From Pedobacter cryoconitis (GTDB lineage: Bacteria; Bacteroidota; Bacteroidia; Sphingobacteriales; Sphingobacteriaceae): DNA of 64,000 bases. Of this stretch, positions 7,141-14,596 are shown piece by piece. Where the stretch lies: NCBI RefSeq assembly GCF_014200605.1, contig NZ_JACHCE010000001.1:992001-1056000 (forward strand), given 5' to 3'. Each line of letters starts with the position of its first letter. Positions within the stretch are counted from its first letter, which is position 1. The position numbers and the translations under genes are program-made. Below the pieces are notes generated by a model that had not been told where the DNA came from, did no database searches, and saw only the letters and a program-made list of their open reading frames with translations.

Positions 7141-8823
7141 TTGGATAAAAATAAGCTCTTGAAATATATCTGTTCGCTCTCGTTTCTTATCCTGCTTTTT
7201 TATTCCTGTAAAGACCATTCCGAAAAAGAAAAGAAGGAAGATAATTTATTCTATGATCAGGCCTTTGAATTCCGGGAAAAAAAGATGCCTGACAGTGCCT
7301 TCCTTTACTTCAATAAAGCTAAAGATTTGTTCCTGCAGCAAAAAGATACCCTGAGTGCAGGGAAGTGTTTAGTCAACATGGGAATTATCTCCGCAAATAA
7401 AGATGATTATTTCGGGGCCCAGGAACTTTCTCTGAGTGCGATCTCTTATTTCGACGAGAAAAAGGAAGATCAATACTTTTACATTCACTCCAACTATAAT
7501 AATCTTGGAATTTCAACATCCATGCTGGAGAATTACACAGATGCATTAAAATTTTATGACGCCGCAATTAAATTTTCAAAAGGTTCTTTAGATGCCCGCC
7601 TTTATTTAAATAATAAAGCTACAATCTATCAGAAGATCGGGGATTATAAAGCCGCTTTGAAAATATACAATCATATCTTAAAAAGTGGCACTAAAAATAA
7701 AAAGGAATATGCCAGGGCATTGACTAACATCTCTTCGACCAAATGGCAGCAAGACCCCGGCTATAATCCTTTACCTGATTATTTAAAGGCATTACATATT
7801 CGTGAAGAAGAAAAAGATCTCGTGGATCTGAATTCCAGCTATTCACATCTTTCTGATTTTTATGCAAAAAAAGTAACCGACTCTTCCTTACTTTATGCGC
7901 ATAAAATGTATGAGGTTTCTACCAGAGTAAATAGTGCTGATAATAGATTAGGGGCTCTTAGAAGATTAATTAAGTTGAGTCCGTCTAAAGCCCGGCAATA
8001 TTTTGTAACCTACCAGAAGCTGAATGACAGTGTCCAAAATGCACGCAGTACAGCCAGAAACCAATTTGCGCTTATTCGTTATGAAACAGAGAAGCATAAA
8101 GCAGACTTTTTAAAAGCTCAGTCTGAAAATATTCAGAAACAGAATAACATTCTAAGGAAGAACTTTGCCCTTGGCATCCTTGTTTTATTCTTACTGGGTG
8201 GCTACTGGTGGTATAGGAAAAGAAAAAAAGGGCTTCAGCAGGAAAAAGAAATAGAAGTCAAAAATACAGAGATTAAGTACGTCAAGAAAATTCATGACCG
8301 GGTTGCTAATAAAGTCTATCAGCTGTTGTCAGAAGTAGAAAATACGCCAAAATTTGATAGAGACATTTTGCTGGATAAACTGGAAGTCCTCTATAATATT
8401 TCCAGAGATATTTCTTACGACAGCAAAGAATTAGATACAGGAAAAAGCTATGATCAGGACCTTTCAAAAATGCTAAAATCCTATTCTTGTGAAACCATAG
8501 CGGTTTTTATTATTGGAAATGAAGAAGAGTTATGGGAAGATGTAAGTACTGAAGCAAAGGCTGAAGTTTTTTATATTATACAAGAGTTAATGACTAATAT
8601 GAAAAAACATAGTAAAGCAGATACTGTGGTTTTAAAATTTAGCCGGAATGAAGGTATGATGAATATCTCTTACTCGGATAATGGGATCGGGTTGAATAAT
8701 ACCAGCAAGAAAAACGGTTTAACGAATACGGAAAACCGTATAAAAAGTATCCGGGGTACTATTACATTTGACAATATACAAGAGAAAGAACTTCAAATTC
8801 AGCTCTCATTCCCCTTTTCGTAA
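7141..8823 (+). CDS. TPR-containing membrane sensor histidine kinase
   Basis: I chose the TTG at 7141 because it gives a 23-residue lipoprotein-type signal ending LLFYSC, and because a promoter-like TATTTTTTTG lies at 7104-7113. The frame itself is open from 7111. The periplasmic part (about residues 30-320) is a run of tetratricopeptide repeats (AFEFREKKMPDSAFLYFNKAKDL and following units), usually peptide- or protein-binding. One membrane helix (about 340-360) follows. The HisKA_3-type dimerisation helix carries the likely phosphoacceptor His385 (KKIHDRVANKVY). The ATPase domain has the N box ELMTNMKKHS and G box DNGIGL (about residue 513). The response regulator starts 13 bp downstream, so they form a pair. 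The cue is unknown; the small peptide gene upstream is one candidate source. Confidence 0.88.
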   Translation: MDKNKLLKYICSLSFLILLFYSCKDHSEKEKKEDNLFYDQAFEFREKKMPDSAFLYFNKAKDLFLQQKDTLSAGKCLVNMGIISANKDDYFGAQELSLSAISYFDEKKEDQYFYIHSNYNNLGISTSMLENYTDALKFYDAAIKFSKGSLDARLYLNNKATIYQKIGDYKAALKIYNHILKSGTKNKKEYARALTNISSTKWQQDPGYNPLPDYLKALHIREEEKDLVDLNSSYSHLSDFYAKKVTDSSLLYAHKMYEVSTRVNSADNRLGALRRLIKLSPSKARQYFVTYQKLNDSVQNARSTARNQFALIRYETEKHKADFLKAQSENIQKQNNILRKNFALGILVLFLLGGYWWYRKRKKGLQQEKEIEVKNTEIKYVKKIHDRVANKVYQLLSEVENTPKFDRDILLDKLEVLYNISRDISYDSKELDTGKSYDQDLSKMLKSYSCETIAVFIIGNEEELWEDVSTEAKAEVFYIIQELMTNMKKHSKADTVVLKFSRNEGMMNISYSDNGIGLNNTSKKNGLTNTENRIKSIRGTITFDNIQEKELQIQLSFPFS

Positions 8824-8836
8824 AAATTTAAGAAGA

Positions 8837-9502
8837 ATGTTCAAAAAAGTACTTATAGCAGAAGACCACGAACACGTTAATATTTCCGTGCGCAAAACCC
8901 TGGACGACCTTGGTACAGTCCAGAAAGAATTTAGATATTATTGTGATGATGCCTTAGCGCTTCTACAGGCAGCCATGCGTCAGGGAGATCCCTTTGACTT
9001 ATTGATTACTGATCTTTCTTTTGATGAAGACACAAACAAGCAACAGATTACCGGAGGCCGGGAGCTTATCAAAGCTGTGAGGCAGTTGCAGCCCGGTTTA
9101 AAAATTATTGTTTTCTCCCTTGAAAATAATATCAGCATGGTAGATGAATTGTTTGATGAGCATGGCATTGATGCTTATGTGCGTAAAGCCCGTCATGATG
9201 CAGAAGATCTCAGGAAAGCAATAGATGCAGTTTCGGGCAATAAAAAATATCGTTCTGCCGGTTTGATGCGTAATAAAAGAGTAGAGAATTCTTATGATTT
9301 TAAAGCTTTTGATATCGAGATTATCAAATTACTTTGTAGCGGAATGCCACAAAAAAATATCCCATGTTATCTGCAGGAAAATAACATTAAACCATCCGGT
9401 TTAAGTAGTGTTGAAAAGCGGTTAAACGCAATTAAAACAATATTGAATATTTCCAGCAATGAGCAACTGGTTGCTTATTGTAAGGATAAAAAGATTATTT
9501 AA
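8837..9502 (+). CDS. response regulator, receiver plus LuxR/FixJ-like helix-turn-helix
   Basis: The ATG at 8837 starts a 221-residue protein right where a receiver should begin (MFKKVLIAEDHEHV). The phosphoacceptor region reads DLLITDLSFDED, and VFSLENN and AYVRKA supply the later receiver positions. The C-terminal part (DFKAFDIEIIKLLCSGMPQK, SSVEKRLNAIKTIL) is a somewhat degenerate LuxR-type DNA-binding domain. It is encoded 13 bp after the TPR kinase, its obvious partner. Target genes are not known; the TTACGG palindrome begins 31 bp after its stop, but a direct link is unproven. Confidence 0.88.
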   Translation: MFKKVLIAEDHEHVNISVRKTLDDLGTVQKEFRYYCDDALALLQAAMRQGDPFDLLITDLSFDEDTNKQQITGGRELIKAVRQLQPGLKIIVFSLENNISMVDELFDEHGIDAYVRKARHDAEDLRKAIDAVSGNKKYRSAGLMRNKRVENSYDFKAFDIEIIKLLCSGMPQKNIPCYLQENNIKPSGLSSVEKRLNAIKTILNISSNEQLVAYCKDKKII

Positions 9503-9532
9503 TTCTGTTTAGCACGATAAAAAATAATTGCT

Positions 9533-9577
9533 TTACGGCTATCCGTAATATAAAGACTTTCTGCCTGGATACTTTTG
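9533..9577 (+). promoter_or_regulatory. TTACGG-N4-CCGTAA operator with -7 box, copy 1
   Basis: TTACGGCTATCCGTAA at 9533-9548 is a perfect 6+6 dyad. TACTTTTG at 9570-9577 is the -7 box, 21 bp after the dyad and 27 bp before the ATG at 9605. The same layout with the same spacing precedes the 9944 and 49523 genes. Confidence 0.75.
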
Positions 9578-9604
9578 TCATATCTATTCATTAAAAATTG
9601 GATT

Positions 9605-9811
9605 ATGAAAAAGTACTATGTAAATAAAAATGCCCAGGGCAACGGTGATCATGAAGTCCATGCTGAAGACTGCATCTATCTGCCGAAGGTTGACAATAGA
9701 ACCTATCTGGGTGAATTTTCTTCTTGTATTGGTGCTGTAGCTACAGCAAAAAATAAATATCTTATTACAAATGGCTGTAAGATCTGCTCGAATTTGTGCC
9801 ATACCAGGTAG
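9605..9811 (+). CDS. small Cys-rich protein of unknown function
   Basis: The ATG at 9605 lies 27 bp after a strong -7 box and gives a 68-residue protein without a signal peptide (MKKYYVNKNAQGNGDHEVH). It carries Cys in EDCIYLP, SSCIGA and the terminal GCKICSNLCHT, with two His near the N-terminal third. This spacing could bind a metal such as zinc. Short proteins of this pattern are widespread in Bacteroidota, and I know of no assigned role. Shared control with a nuclease-like gene and McrBC (same palindrome and spacing) suggests a stress or defence setting. That last point is inference. Confidence 0.75.
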   Translation: MKKYYVNKNAQGNGDHEVHAEDCIYLPKVDNRTYLGEFSSCIGAVATAKNKYLITNGCKICSNLCHTR

Positions 9812-9866
9812 GGTATTCATAAATCATTGAAAATCTTCAAAATGCATTTCATTAAATAATCAAGGC

Positions 9867-9911
9867 TTACGGTTTCCCGTAAGATTCATGGTCCTGGTCT
9901 GCCTACTTTTG
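9867..9911 (+). promoter_or_regulatory. TTACGG-N4-CCGTAA operator with -7 box, copy 2
   Basis: TTACGGTTTCCCGTAA at 9867-9882, extended by one pair to CTTACGG/CCGTAAG. TACTTTTG at 9904-9911 follows after exactly 21 bp. The ATG of the nuclease-like gene is at 9944. Confidence 0.75.
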
Positions 9912-9943
9912 ATGAAAACAATTCAAATTATAAATACAGGAAA

Positions 9944-11014
9944 ATGGATCTCAAACTTAAATTAGAGCAACTTCATCAAAGAGTAGTCGGATTAAAAGAT
10001 CAGATTAACACAGAGGAGGCAACGAAAAATGCATTCGTTATGCCTTTCATTCAAATTTTAGGTTACGATATTTTTAATCCGACGGAGGTAATTCCAGAGC
10101 ATATTTGTGATATAGGGACTAAAAAGGGCGAAAAGGTAGATTATGTTATTCGTAACAATAATGAGCCTATCCTGATTTTTGAATGTAAGCACTGGAAAGA
10201 AAATGCCGATGCACACAACTCACAACTTCACCGTTATTATCATGTTTCAAAAGCAAGATTTGGTGTCTTAACGAACGGTACTATTTATAACTTCTATGCC
10301 GATCTGGAGAAGCCAAATATTATGGATGAGAAGCCCTTTCTAACCATTGATCTGGAAAACCTGAAAGATAACTCAATCAAAATTCTGGAAAGCTTTACCA
10401 AGAATCAATACAGTTTAGAAAGTATCCTTGATTCTGCAGAAGGACTCAAATACATTAAGGCCATCCGTAATGAATTTGAGAAAGAAATTGATAACCCATC
10501 TGATGAAATTGTTAAGCTATTGGTTAACCGTTTTTTTGATAAACCTTTAACAGCAAACCGGATGATCGCTTTTAAAGAATATGCAAAAAAAGCATTAACT
10601 ATTTCAATTAATGAGTCGATAAGCTATCGTTTAAAATCAGCACTTAGCATTAACGAGAAGATTGAAAAACAAGAAGATATTAAAACAAATACTGTTGATG
10701 AAAATCAGGATGAATCTAAAATTATTACTACCGAAGAGGAGTTGGAAGCTTTCCAGATTGTTAAGGCAATTTTAAGAGAAAAAATTCCGGCTAACAGAAT
10801 TGCGGCCAGAGATACCCAATCGTATTTCGGCGTATTACTTGATAATAATAACCGTAAACCAATCTGCCGCCTCCACTTTAATACCGCCAATAAATATCTG
10901 GAGACCTTTCAAAATGGAAAGGATACAGGGGAGAAAAAACAGCTTAAAAGTCTGGATGAAATTTATGACTATAGAAGTCAATTGCATCAAACTGTAGATA
11001 AACTATTAATTTAA
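9944..11014 (+). CDS. orphan PD-(D/E)xK nuclease-like protein, HsdR N-terminal domain type
   Basis: A 356-residue cytoplasmic protein. The N-terminal 150 residues match the type I restriction R-subunit N-terminal nuclease fold: TKNAFVMPFIQILGYD, then Asp66 (KVDYVI) and Glu80-x-Lys82 (LIFECKHW), the PD-(D/E)xK catalytic set, followed by GVLTNGTIYNFYAD. The C-terminal half (about 200-356) is charged and lacks helicase motifs. It ends with a domain rich in RLHFN / KYLETF that resembles small nucleic-acid binding tails. No HsdM or HsdS is nearby, so this is a stand-alone protein. Its promoter carries the same palindrome as mcrBC. A role in DNA restriction is inferred. Confidence 0.8.
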   Translation: MDLKLKLEQLHQRVVGLKDQINTEEATKNAFVMPFIQILGYDIFNPTEVIPEHICDIGTKKGEKVDYVIRNNNEPILIFECKHWKENADAHNSQLHRYYHVSKARFGVLTNGTIYNFYADLEKPNIMDEKPFLTIDLENLKDNSIKILESFTKNQYSLESILDSAEGLKYIKAIRNEFEKEIDNPSDEIVKLLVNRFFDKPLTANRMIAFKEYAKKALTISINESISYRLKSALSINEKIEKQEDIKTNTVDENQDESKIITTEEELEAFQIVKAILREKIPANRIAARDTQSYFGVLLDNNNRKPICRLHFNTANKYLETFQNGKDTGEKKQLKSLDEIYDYRSQLHQTVDKLLI

Positions 11015-11018
11015 AATA

Positions 11019-11222
11019 ATGAAAACACTCTTACTCTTTATCATCATTAACACAAATTTCTCAGCCACAAAAACTGTTTACATCTGTAACAGTGGTATCT
11101 CAAAAAAATACCATTATAAACAGGATTGCCGGGGGTTAAAAAATTGCCAGTTTAAACTTCTGAAAATTAATCTGGATAAAGCTAAAAGAGAGGGCAGGAC
11201 TTTGTGTAAATGGGAAAGATGA
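11019..11222 (+). CDS. small exported Cys-containing protein
   Basis: A 67-residue protein starting 5 bp after the nuclease-like gene, so almost certainly in its transcript. It has a short hydrophobic N-terminus (MKTLLLFIIINTNFSATK). Then come a compact region with Cys in VYICNS, QDCRGL and LKNCQF, and a C-terminal GRTLCKWER. The pattern CNSxxSKKYHYKxDCRGL recurs in short Bacteroidota proteins of unknown role. Two to four Cys could form disulfides if exported. I cannot assign a function; its position suggests it accompanies the nuclease-like protein. Confidence 0.7.
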   Translation: MKTLLLFIIINTNFSATKTVYICNSGISKKYHYKQDCRGLKNCQFKLLKINLDKAKREGRTLCKWER

Positions 11223-11227
11223 TAAAA

Positions 11228-11268
11228 GGCTTTTAGAAGACCTATAGGTCATTATAGCTTTAAAAGCC
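11228..11268 (+). terminator. nested hairpin terminator
   Basis: Outer arms GGCTTTTA and TAAAAGCC enclose the perfect 12-bp palindrome GACCTATAGGTC at 11239-11250. It follows the small exported protein gene by 5 bp. The downstream T content is modest. Confidence 0.55.
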
Positions 11269-11629
11269 ATAAAATTTCATATGTTTTATTTTTGATGTGA
11301 GTAGGGGCGAGGTAGAATTATGTTTTAATTCGTCCCTTCTTGCACCACCATAAATCTTTCCTCCCTTCTTCTTCTGGTCTAACCAGCTCTGTGTCTGCTA
11401 CTAAGGCAGTATCCCAATTTATATATTTATCAGTGAGCCGTATTGAATTTTTCGGATGTTTTTTCGTCCGTCGATTAATTTTTTTCAGGTTGGTTCGGAT
11501 AAAAATTTTCGTTAGTGAATATCTCTTTTTTATCACGTTATTTTTCAAACCTTTTGGATGGACTAAATAAATACGATAACTTCCAGTATAAAACCAAATA
11601 TTAAACCTTTATAAATTAAACTCTTACCT
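11269..11629. other. gene-free stretch before the GxGYxYP gene
   Basis: Open frames exist on both strands at about 11318-11570 but neither resembles a known protein, and they overlap each other. No repeat or clear promoter box was found; the final 60 bp are A+T-rich as usual before a start. Confidence 0.4.
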
Positions 11630-13639
11630 ATGGCTAAATCGTTTAAATTAACTGGAATTGTGGTAACAATACTGTTTTTACTCCAGTTTTACACTCTGCC
11701 TTCAATGGCTCAGATCACCTGGCCTGCCAGTCAGCTTCTTCCATCTTTTGCTGCGCCGGCACAAACTCAGGACTTAATTACGCTTCGCGAAACATCTTCC
11801 CGCTGGGAAGCCGAAGGCCCGGCTATCAGTCATAAAACCGGAAGACCTGAAACAGACGGCTGGCTTTGTCAAACCGGGATTGACCTTCCAAATCTTCATA
11901 TGGTTTACGGTCCTTATGATAAAACTATACCTGCGGGTCCTAACTTAGCAGAGTTTCGAATGAAGATTGATAACAATACTGTCAATAATGATCCTGTGGT
12001 GGACATCGATGTCGTCAATGCAACAACCGGTCAGATTCTTGCGGCACAGACCATTACCCGTCAGCAATTTGCTATAGCCTCAGACTATACCAGTTTTAAG
12101 CTGCCTTTTACGATGCCAGCAGATAATCAATCTATCGAGTTACGTGTATTCTGGCGGGGGGCCAGTTATATCAAAGTGGATTGGATGAGTGTACAGCAGA
12201 ATAGTTCTTCTGCAGAAATGTACCTGTTTGCTTCTTTAAAAGGGATCATTAACAAAACAAAGCCCCGTATTTTCTCCTATGAAGGTGACGCATTTGCCGA
12301 AGGACCGCATACCTGGCTCGAATCTTTAGGTTTAAGCTGGTCTGAGCCCGCAGATAAGTGGGACCTGATTACTAAATACCGCAATGAAATAGCTGGATTA
12401 ATCGTTTATGATCCTGCACAGATACACACCGTCAACCTGGCAACGATGCTGGCAAAAAGCAAAGGCGCCCTTATCGTCTCGCCATTGCTCTTATCAAGGT
12501 TAACGTCTGCTCCATACAATTTACCTGTTCTGGTTGATATGCGCGGACAGTTCAGCAGTAAACTGCAGGTCTACCAGACTTTATACAATACTTATTGGCC
12601 GACCCTTGACCATAGATTATTAATAGGACTAAACCCTGATGCACATAAAGCCGCGCTGCGGGAATACGCGACAGCATTGGGCGCAGCTGTGGTCTGGCTC
12701 GATCCGGACATCGCTGGTGAAAGTGAATTGTTAAACAGCTTTCTGTCTTCGATGCCTGCTGGTTCGAACTTTATGGGATGGTGGCCTGAAGAAGCTGCAG
12801 GTGTAGAAAGAGCGTCTAAATATGGGTTAACTACCATTGCAAGTGATTGGTGTACTAACCTGACGGTACATAGCGGTACATCCAGAACGGTGAATATTAA
12901 ACCGATACCTCCAAAACCTGCATTACAAAACAAAATTTATGTGGCCTTCATTTTAAGTGATGGTGACAATTTACAATATGTCGAACACCTGATGCGTAAG
13001 CTTTGGTCTAATCCTGACCGCGGTTCAGTTCCCATAGGATGGACTTTATCACCTGCCATGCTGGATGCTATGCCCGGGGCACTCAATTATTTTTGGCAGA
13101 CCTCAACTAATAATGATAACCTCATTTCAGGTCCTTCGGGTTATGGTTATACCTACCCTAACAGCTGGACTAATCAAAGTTTGTTGAATCAGTTTGTAAC
13201 CAAAACTGAAGATTATAATAAACGGGCCGGTTTGCGGGTCATTACGATCTGGAACACAATCACTGGCGGGATCAATCAGAATGTGGGACAGGCCTTTGCC
13301 AGTTATGCGCCAACATTACTTGGATTAACAGGTCAGAATACAGGTGGCGGACTGACCATTTACAATAATAGCCTGCCTGGAATGGCACTTTCCTGTAACT
13401 ATTGCAATGATGAACAGGCGATGAAGAATCACATTGCCTCTGCGGCTGCGGGGTGGGATAGAAACTCGCCGCGTTTTGTAATCATACAAGCACAGCCCTG
13501 GACTAATGTGACTCCAACAAGTTTTAAGAATGTGGCCGGTTCTCTTAATGCAGACTATGTGGTTGTGCGTCCTGATCATCTCTTTCAGCTTATCCGGGAA
13601 TCAAAAAATATTTCAGCCGATGATATTCCCAGACCTTAA
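11630..13639 (+). CDS. GxGYxYP-family secreted putative glycan-active protein
   Basis: A 669-residue protein with a signal peptide (about 1-27, ending PSMAQ). Residues about 45-195 form a beta-sandwich-like region (WLCQTGIDLPNLHMVYGPYD, RVFWRGASYIKVDWMSV). The remainder is the GxGYxYP domain with its name-giving motif in GPSGYGYTYPNSW. This family is predicted from fold and context to act on carbohydrates in the periplasm or outside; no reaction is established to my knowledge. The gene lies immediately before a polysaccharide utilisation locus but is separated from it by a terminator and the oppositely oriented regulator genes. Confidence 0.88.
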   Translation: MAKSFKLTGIVVTILFLLQFYTLPSMAQITWPASQLLPSFAAPAQTQDLITLRETSSRWEAEGPAISHKTGRPETDGWLCQTGIDLPNLHMVYGPYDKTIPAGPNLAEFRMKIDNNTVNNDPVVDIDVVNATTGQILAAQTITRQQFAIASDYTSFKLPFTMPADNQSIELRVFWRGASYIKVDWMSVQQNSSSAEMYLFASLKGIINKTKPRIFSYEGDAFAEGPHTWLESLGLSWSEPADKWDLITKYRNEIAGLIVYDPAQIHTVNLATMLAKSKGALIVSPLLLSRLTSAPYNLPVLVDMRGQFSSKLQVYQTLYNTYWPTLDHRLLIGLNPDAHKAALREYATALGAAVVWLDPDIAGESELLNSFLSSMPAGSNFMGWWPEEAAGVERASKYGLTTIASDWCTNLTVHSGTSRTVNIKPIPPKPALQNKIYVAFILSDGDNLQYVEHLMRKLWSNPDRGSVPIGWTLSPAMLDAMPGALNYFWQTSTNNDNLISGPSGYGYTYPNSWTNQSLLNQFVTKTEDYNKRAGLRVITIWNTITGGINQNVGQAFASYAPTLLGLTGQNTGGGLTIYNNSLPGMALSCNYCNDEQAMKNHIASAAAGWDRNSPRFVIIQAQPWTNVTPTSFKNVAGSLNADYVVVRPDHLFQLIRESKNISADDIPRP

Positions 13640-13721
13640 AGTAACTTTAGCAGTTTAACAGGAGCAAGGTCCTGCGGCAGCTAAAGCACATAAACAGCTG
13701 ACCACTGATAATTCGGCTCTA

Positions 13722-13762
13722 AACATCACTGCAGAAGGGACTATGCTTTTTGTAGTGATGTT
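13722..13762. terminator. bidirectional terminator between convergent genes
   Basis: Arms AACATCACTGCA and TGTAGTGATGTT pair over 12 positions with one G-T, around a loop ending in TTTT. It lies between the GxGYxYP gene and the response regulator gene, which converge. Confidence 0.7.
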
Positions 13763-13768
13763 AACCAC

Positions 13769-14596
13769 TTAAATCTTCTTTTTCTGATTTGCATGCATAC
13801 TTGCCGCATAATCAGTCGGGGACATTCCAAACTGTTTGGCGAAAATTCTACCAAAATGAGTTTGAGAACTATAGCCAACCATTTCTGCGATCTCGTAGAT
13901 TTTAAGAATGCCCTCATTGAGTAATTCAGCTGCTCTTTTTAATCTGGCCAGGTTGATAAGTTCGTTCGGAGAAAGATTTGAAATAGATTTTATTTTCCGG
14001 TACAGCGTGGGTCTGCTCATATTCATATGAGAGGTCAAAAGATCTACATCTAATTGAGGGTTACTAATCGCTTGATCTATAATTACCTGTATTTTTTTTA
14101 AAAATAGCTCATCTGCCTTGGAATAGGCAAGGCTCTTAATATGGAGCAGTGGAGAGCTTGAAAAATAAGCTTTAATTTTATTACGGTTAGCAATTAAACT
14201 AGCAGCCTGTACCTGTAAAAATTCTGGAGAAAATGGCTTTTCAATATAAACATCCGCACCGAGTTCTAATCCCTGTATTTTTGATTGCAGGCTGTTTTTG
14301 GCTGTCAGCAGGATGACTGGGATATGGCTGAATTCTATTCCTGATTTGATCCTCCGGCAAAATTCAAAACCGTCCATTTCGGGCATCATTACATCGCTGA
14401 TCACCAGGTGTACAATTTCTTTCTCTAAAATAGTAAGCCCTTCAATACCATTAGAGGCAATCAGGACTTTGAACTTTTCGCTCAGGTCATCCGCTATGAA
14501 ATCAAGAATCTCTTCATGATCATCAACCAGAAGAATAACAGGTTTCTCCTGGATACCAGGTGCTGTATCTATTGTAAAGTTTAAATCTTTTTCCAT
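13769..14596 (-). CDS. response regulator with AraC-type DNA-binding domain
   Basis: A 275-residue protein. Residues 18-135 are a complete receiver: acidic pair in LLVDDHEE, phosphoacceptor Asp68 (VISDVMMPEMDGF), Thr in ILLTAK, and Lys120 (YIEKPFSP). Residues about 165-270 are an AraC double helix-turn-helix ending GMSPTDYAASMH. Its start lies inside the last 16 bp of the sensor kinase gene in another frame, so the two are translationally coupled. In most Bacteroidota PUL regulators these domains are fused to the kinase as a hybrid two-component system; here they are a separate chain. It probably activates the divergent susCD operon. Confidence 0.93.
   Translation of the reverse strand: MEKDLNFTIDTAPGIQEKPVILLVDDHEEILDFIADDLSEKFKVLIASNGIEGLTILEKEIVHLVISDVMMPEMDGFEFCRRIKSGIEFSHIPVILLTAKNSLQSKIQGLELGADVYIEKPFSPEFLQVQAASLIANRNKIKAYFSSSPLLHIKSLAYSKADELFLKKIQVIIDQAISNPQLDVDLLTSHMNMSRPTLYRKIKSISNLSPNELINLARLKRAAELLNEGILKIYEIAEMVGYSSQTHFGRIFAKQFGMSPTDYAASMHANQKKKI

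Noticed and set aside
11318..11570. Overlapping open frames on both strands before the GxGYxYP gene
   Set aside because: Neither has a recognisable domain, ribosome binding site or promoter, and their overlap is what an A+T-rich stretch with few stops gives.
12592..12933. Minus-strand frame inside the GxGYxYP gene
   Set aside because: It is a chance open frame opposite a well-supported gene, with no motif.
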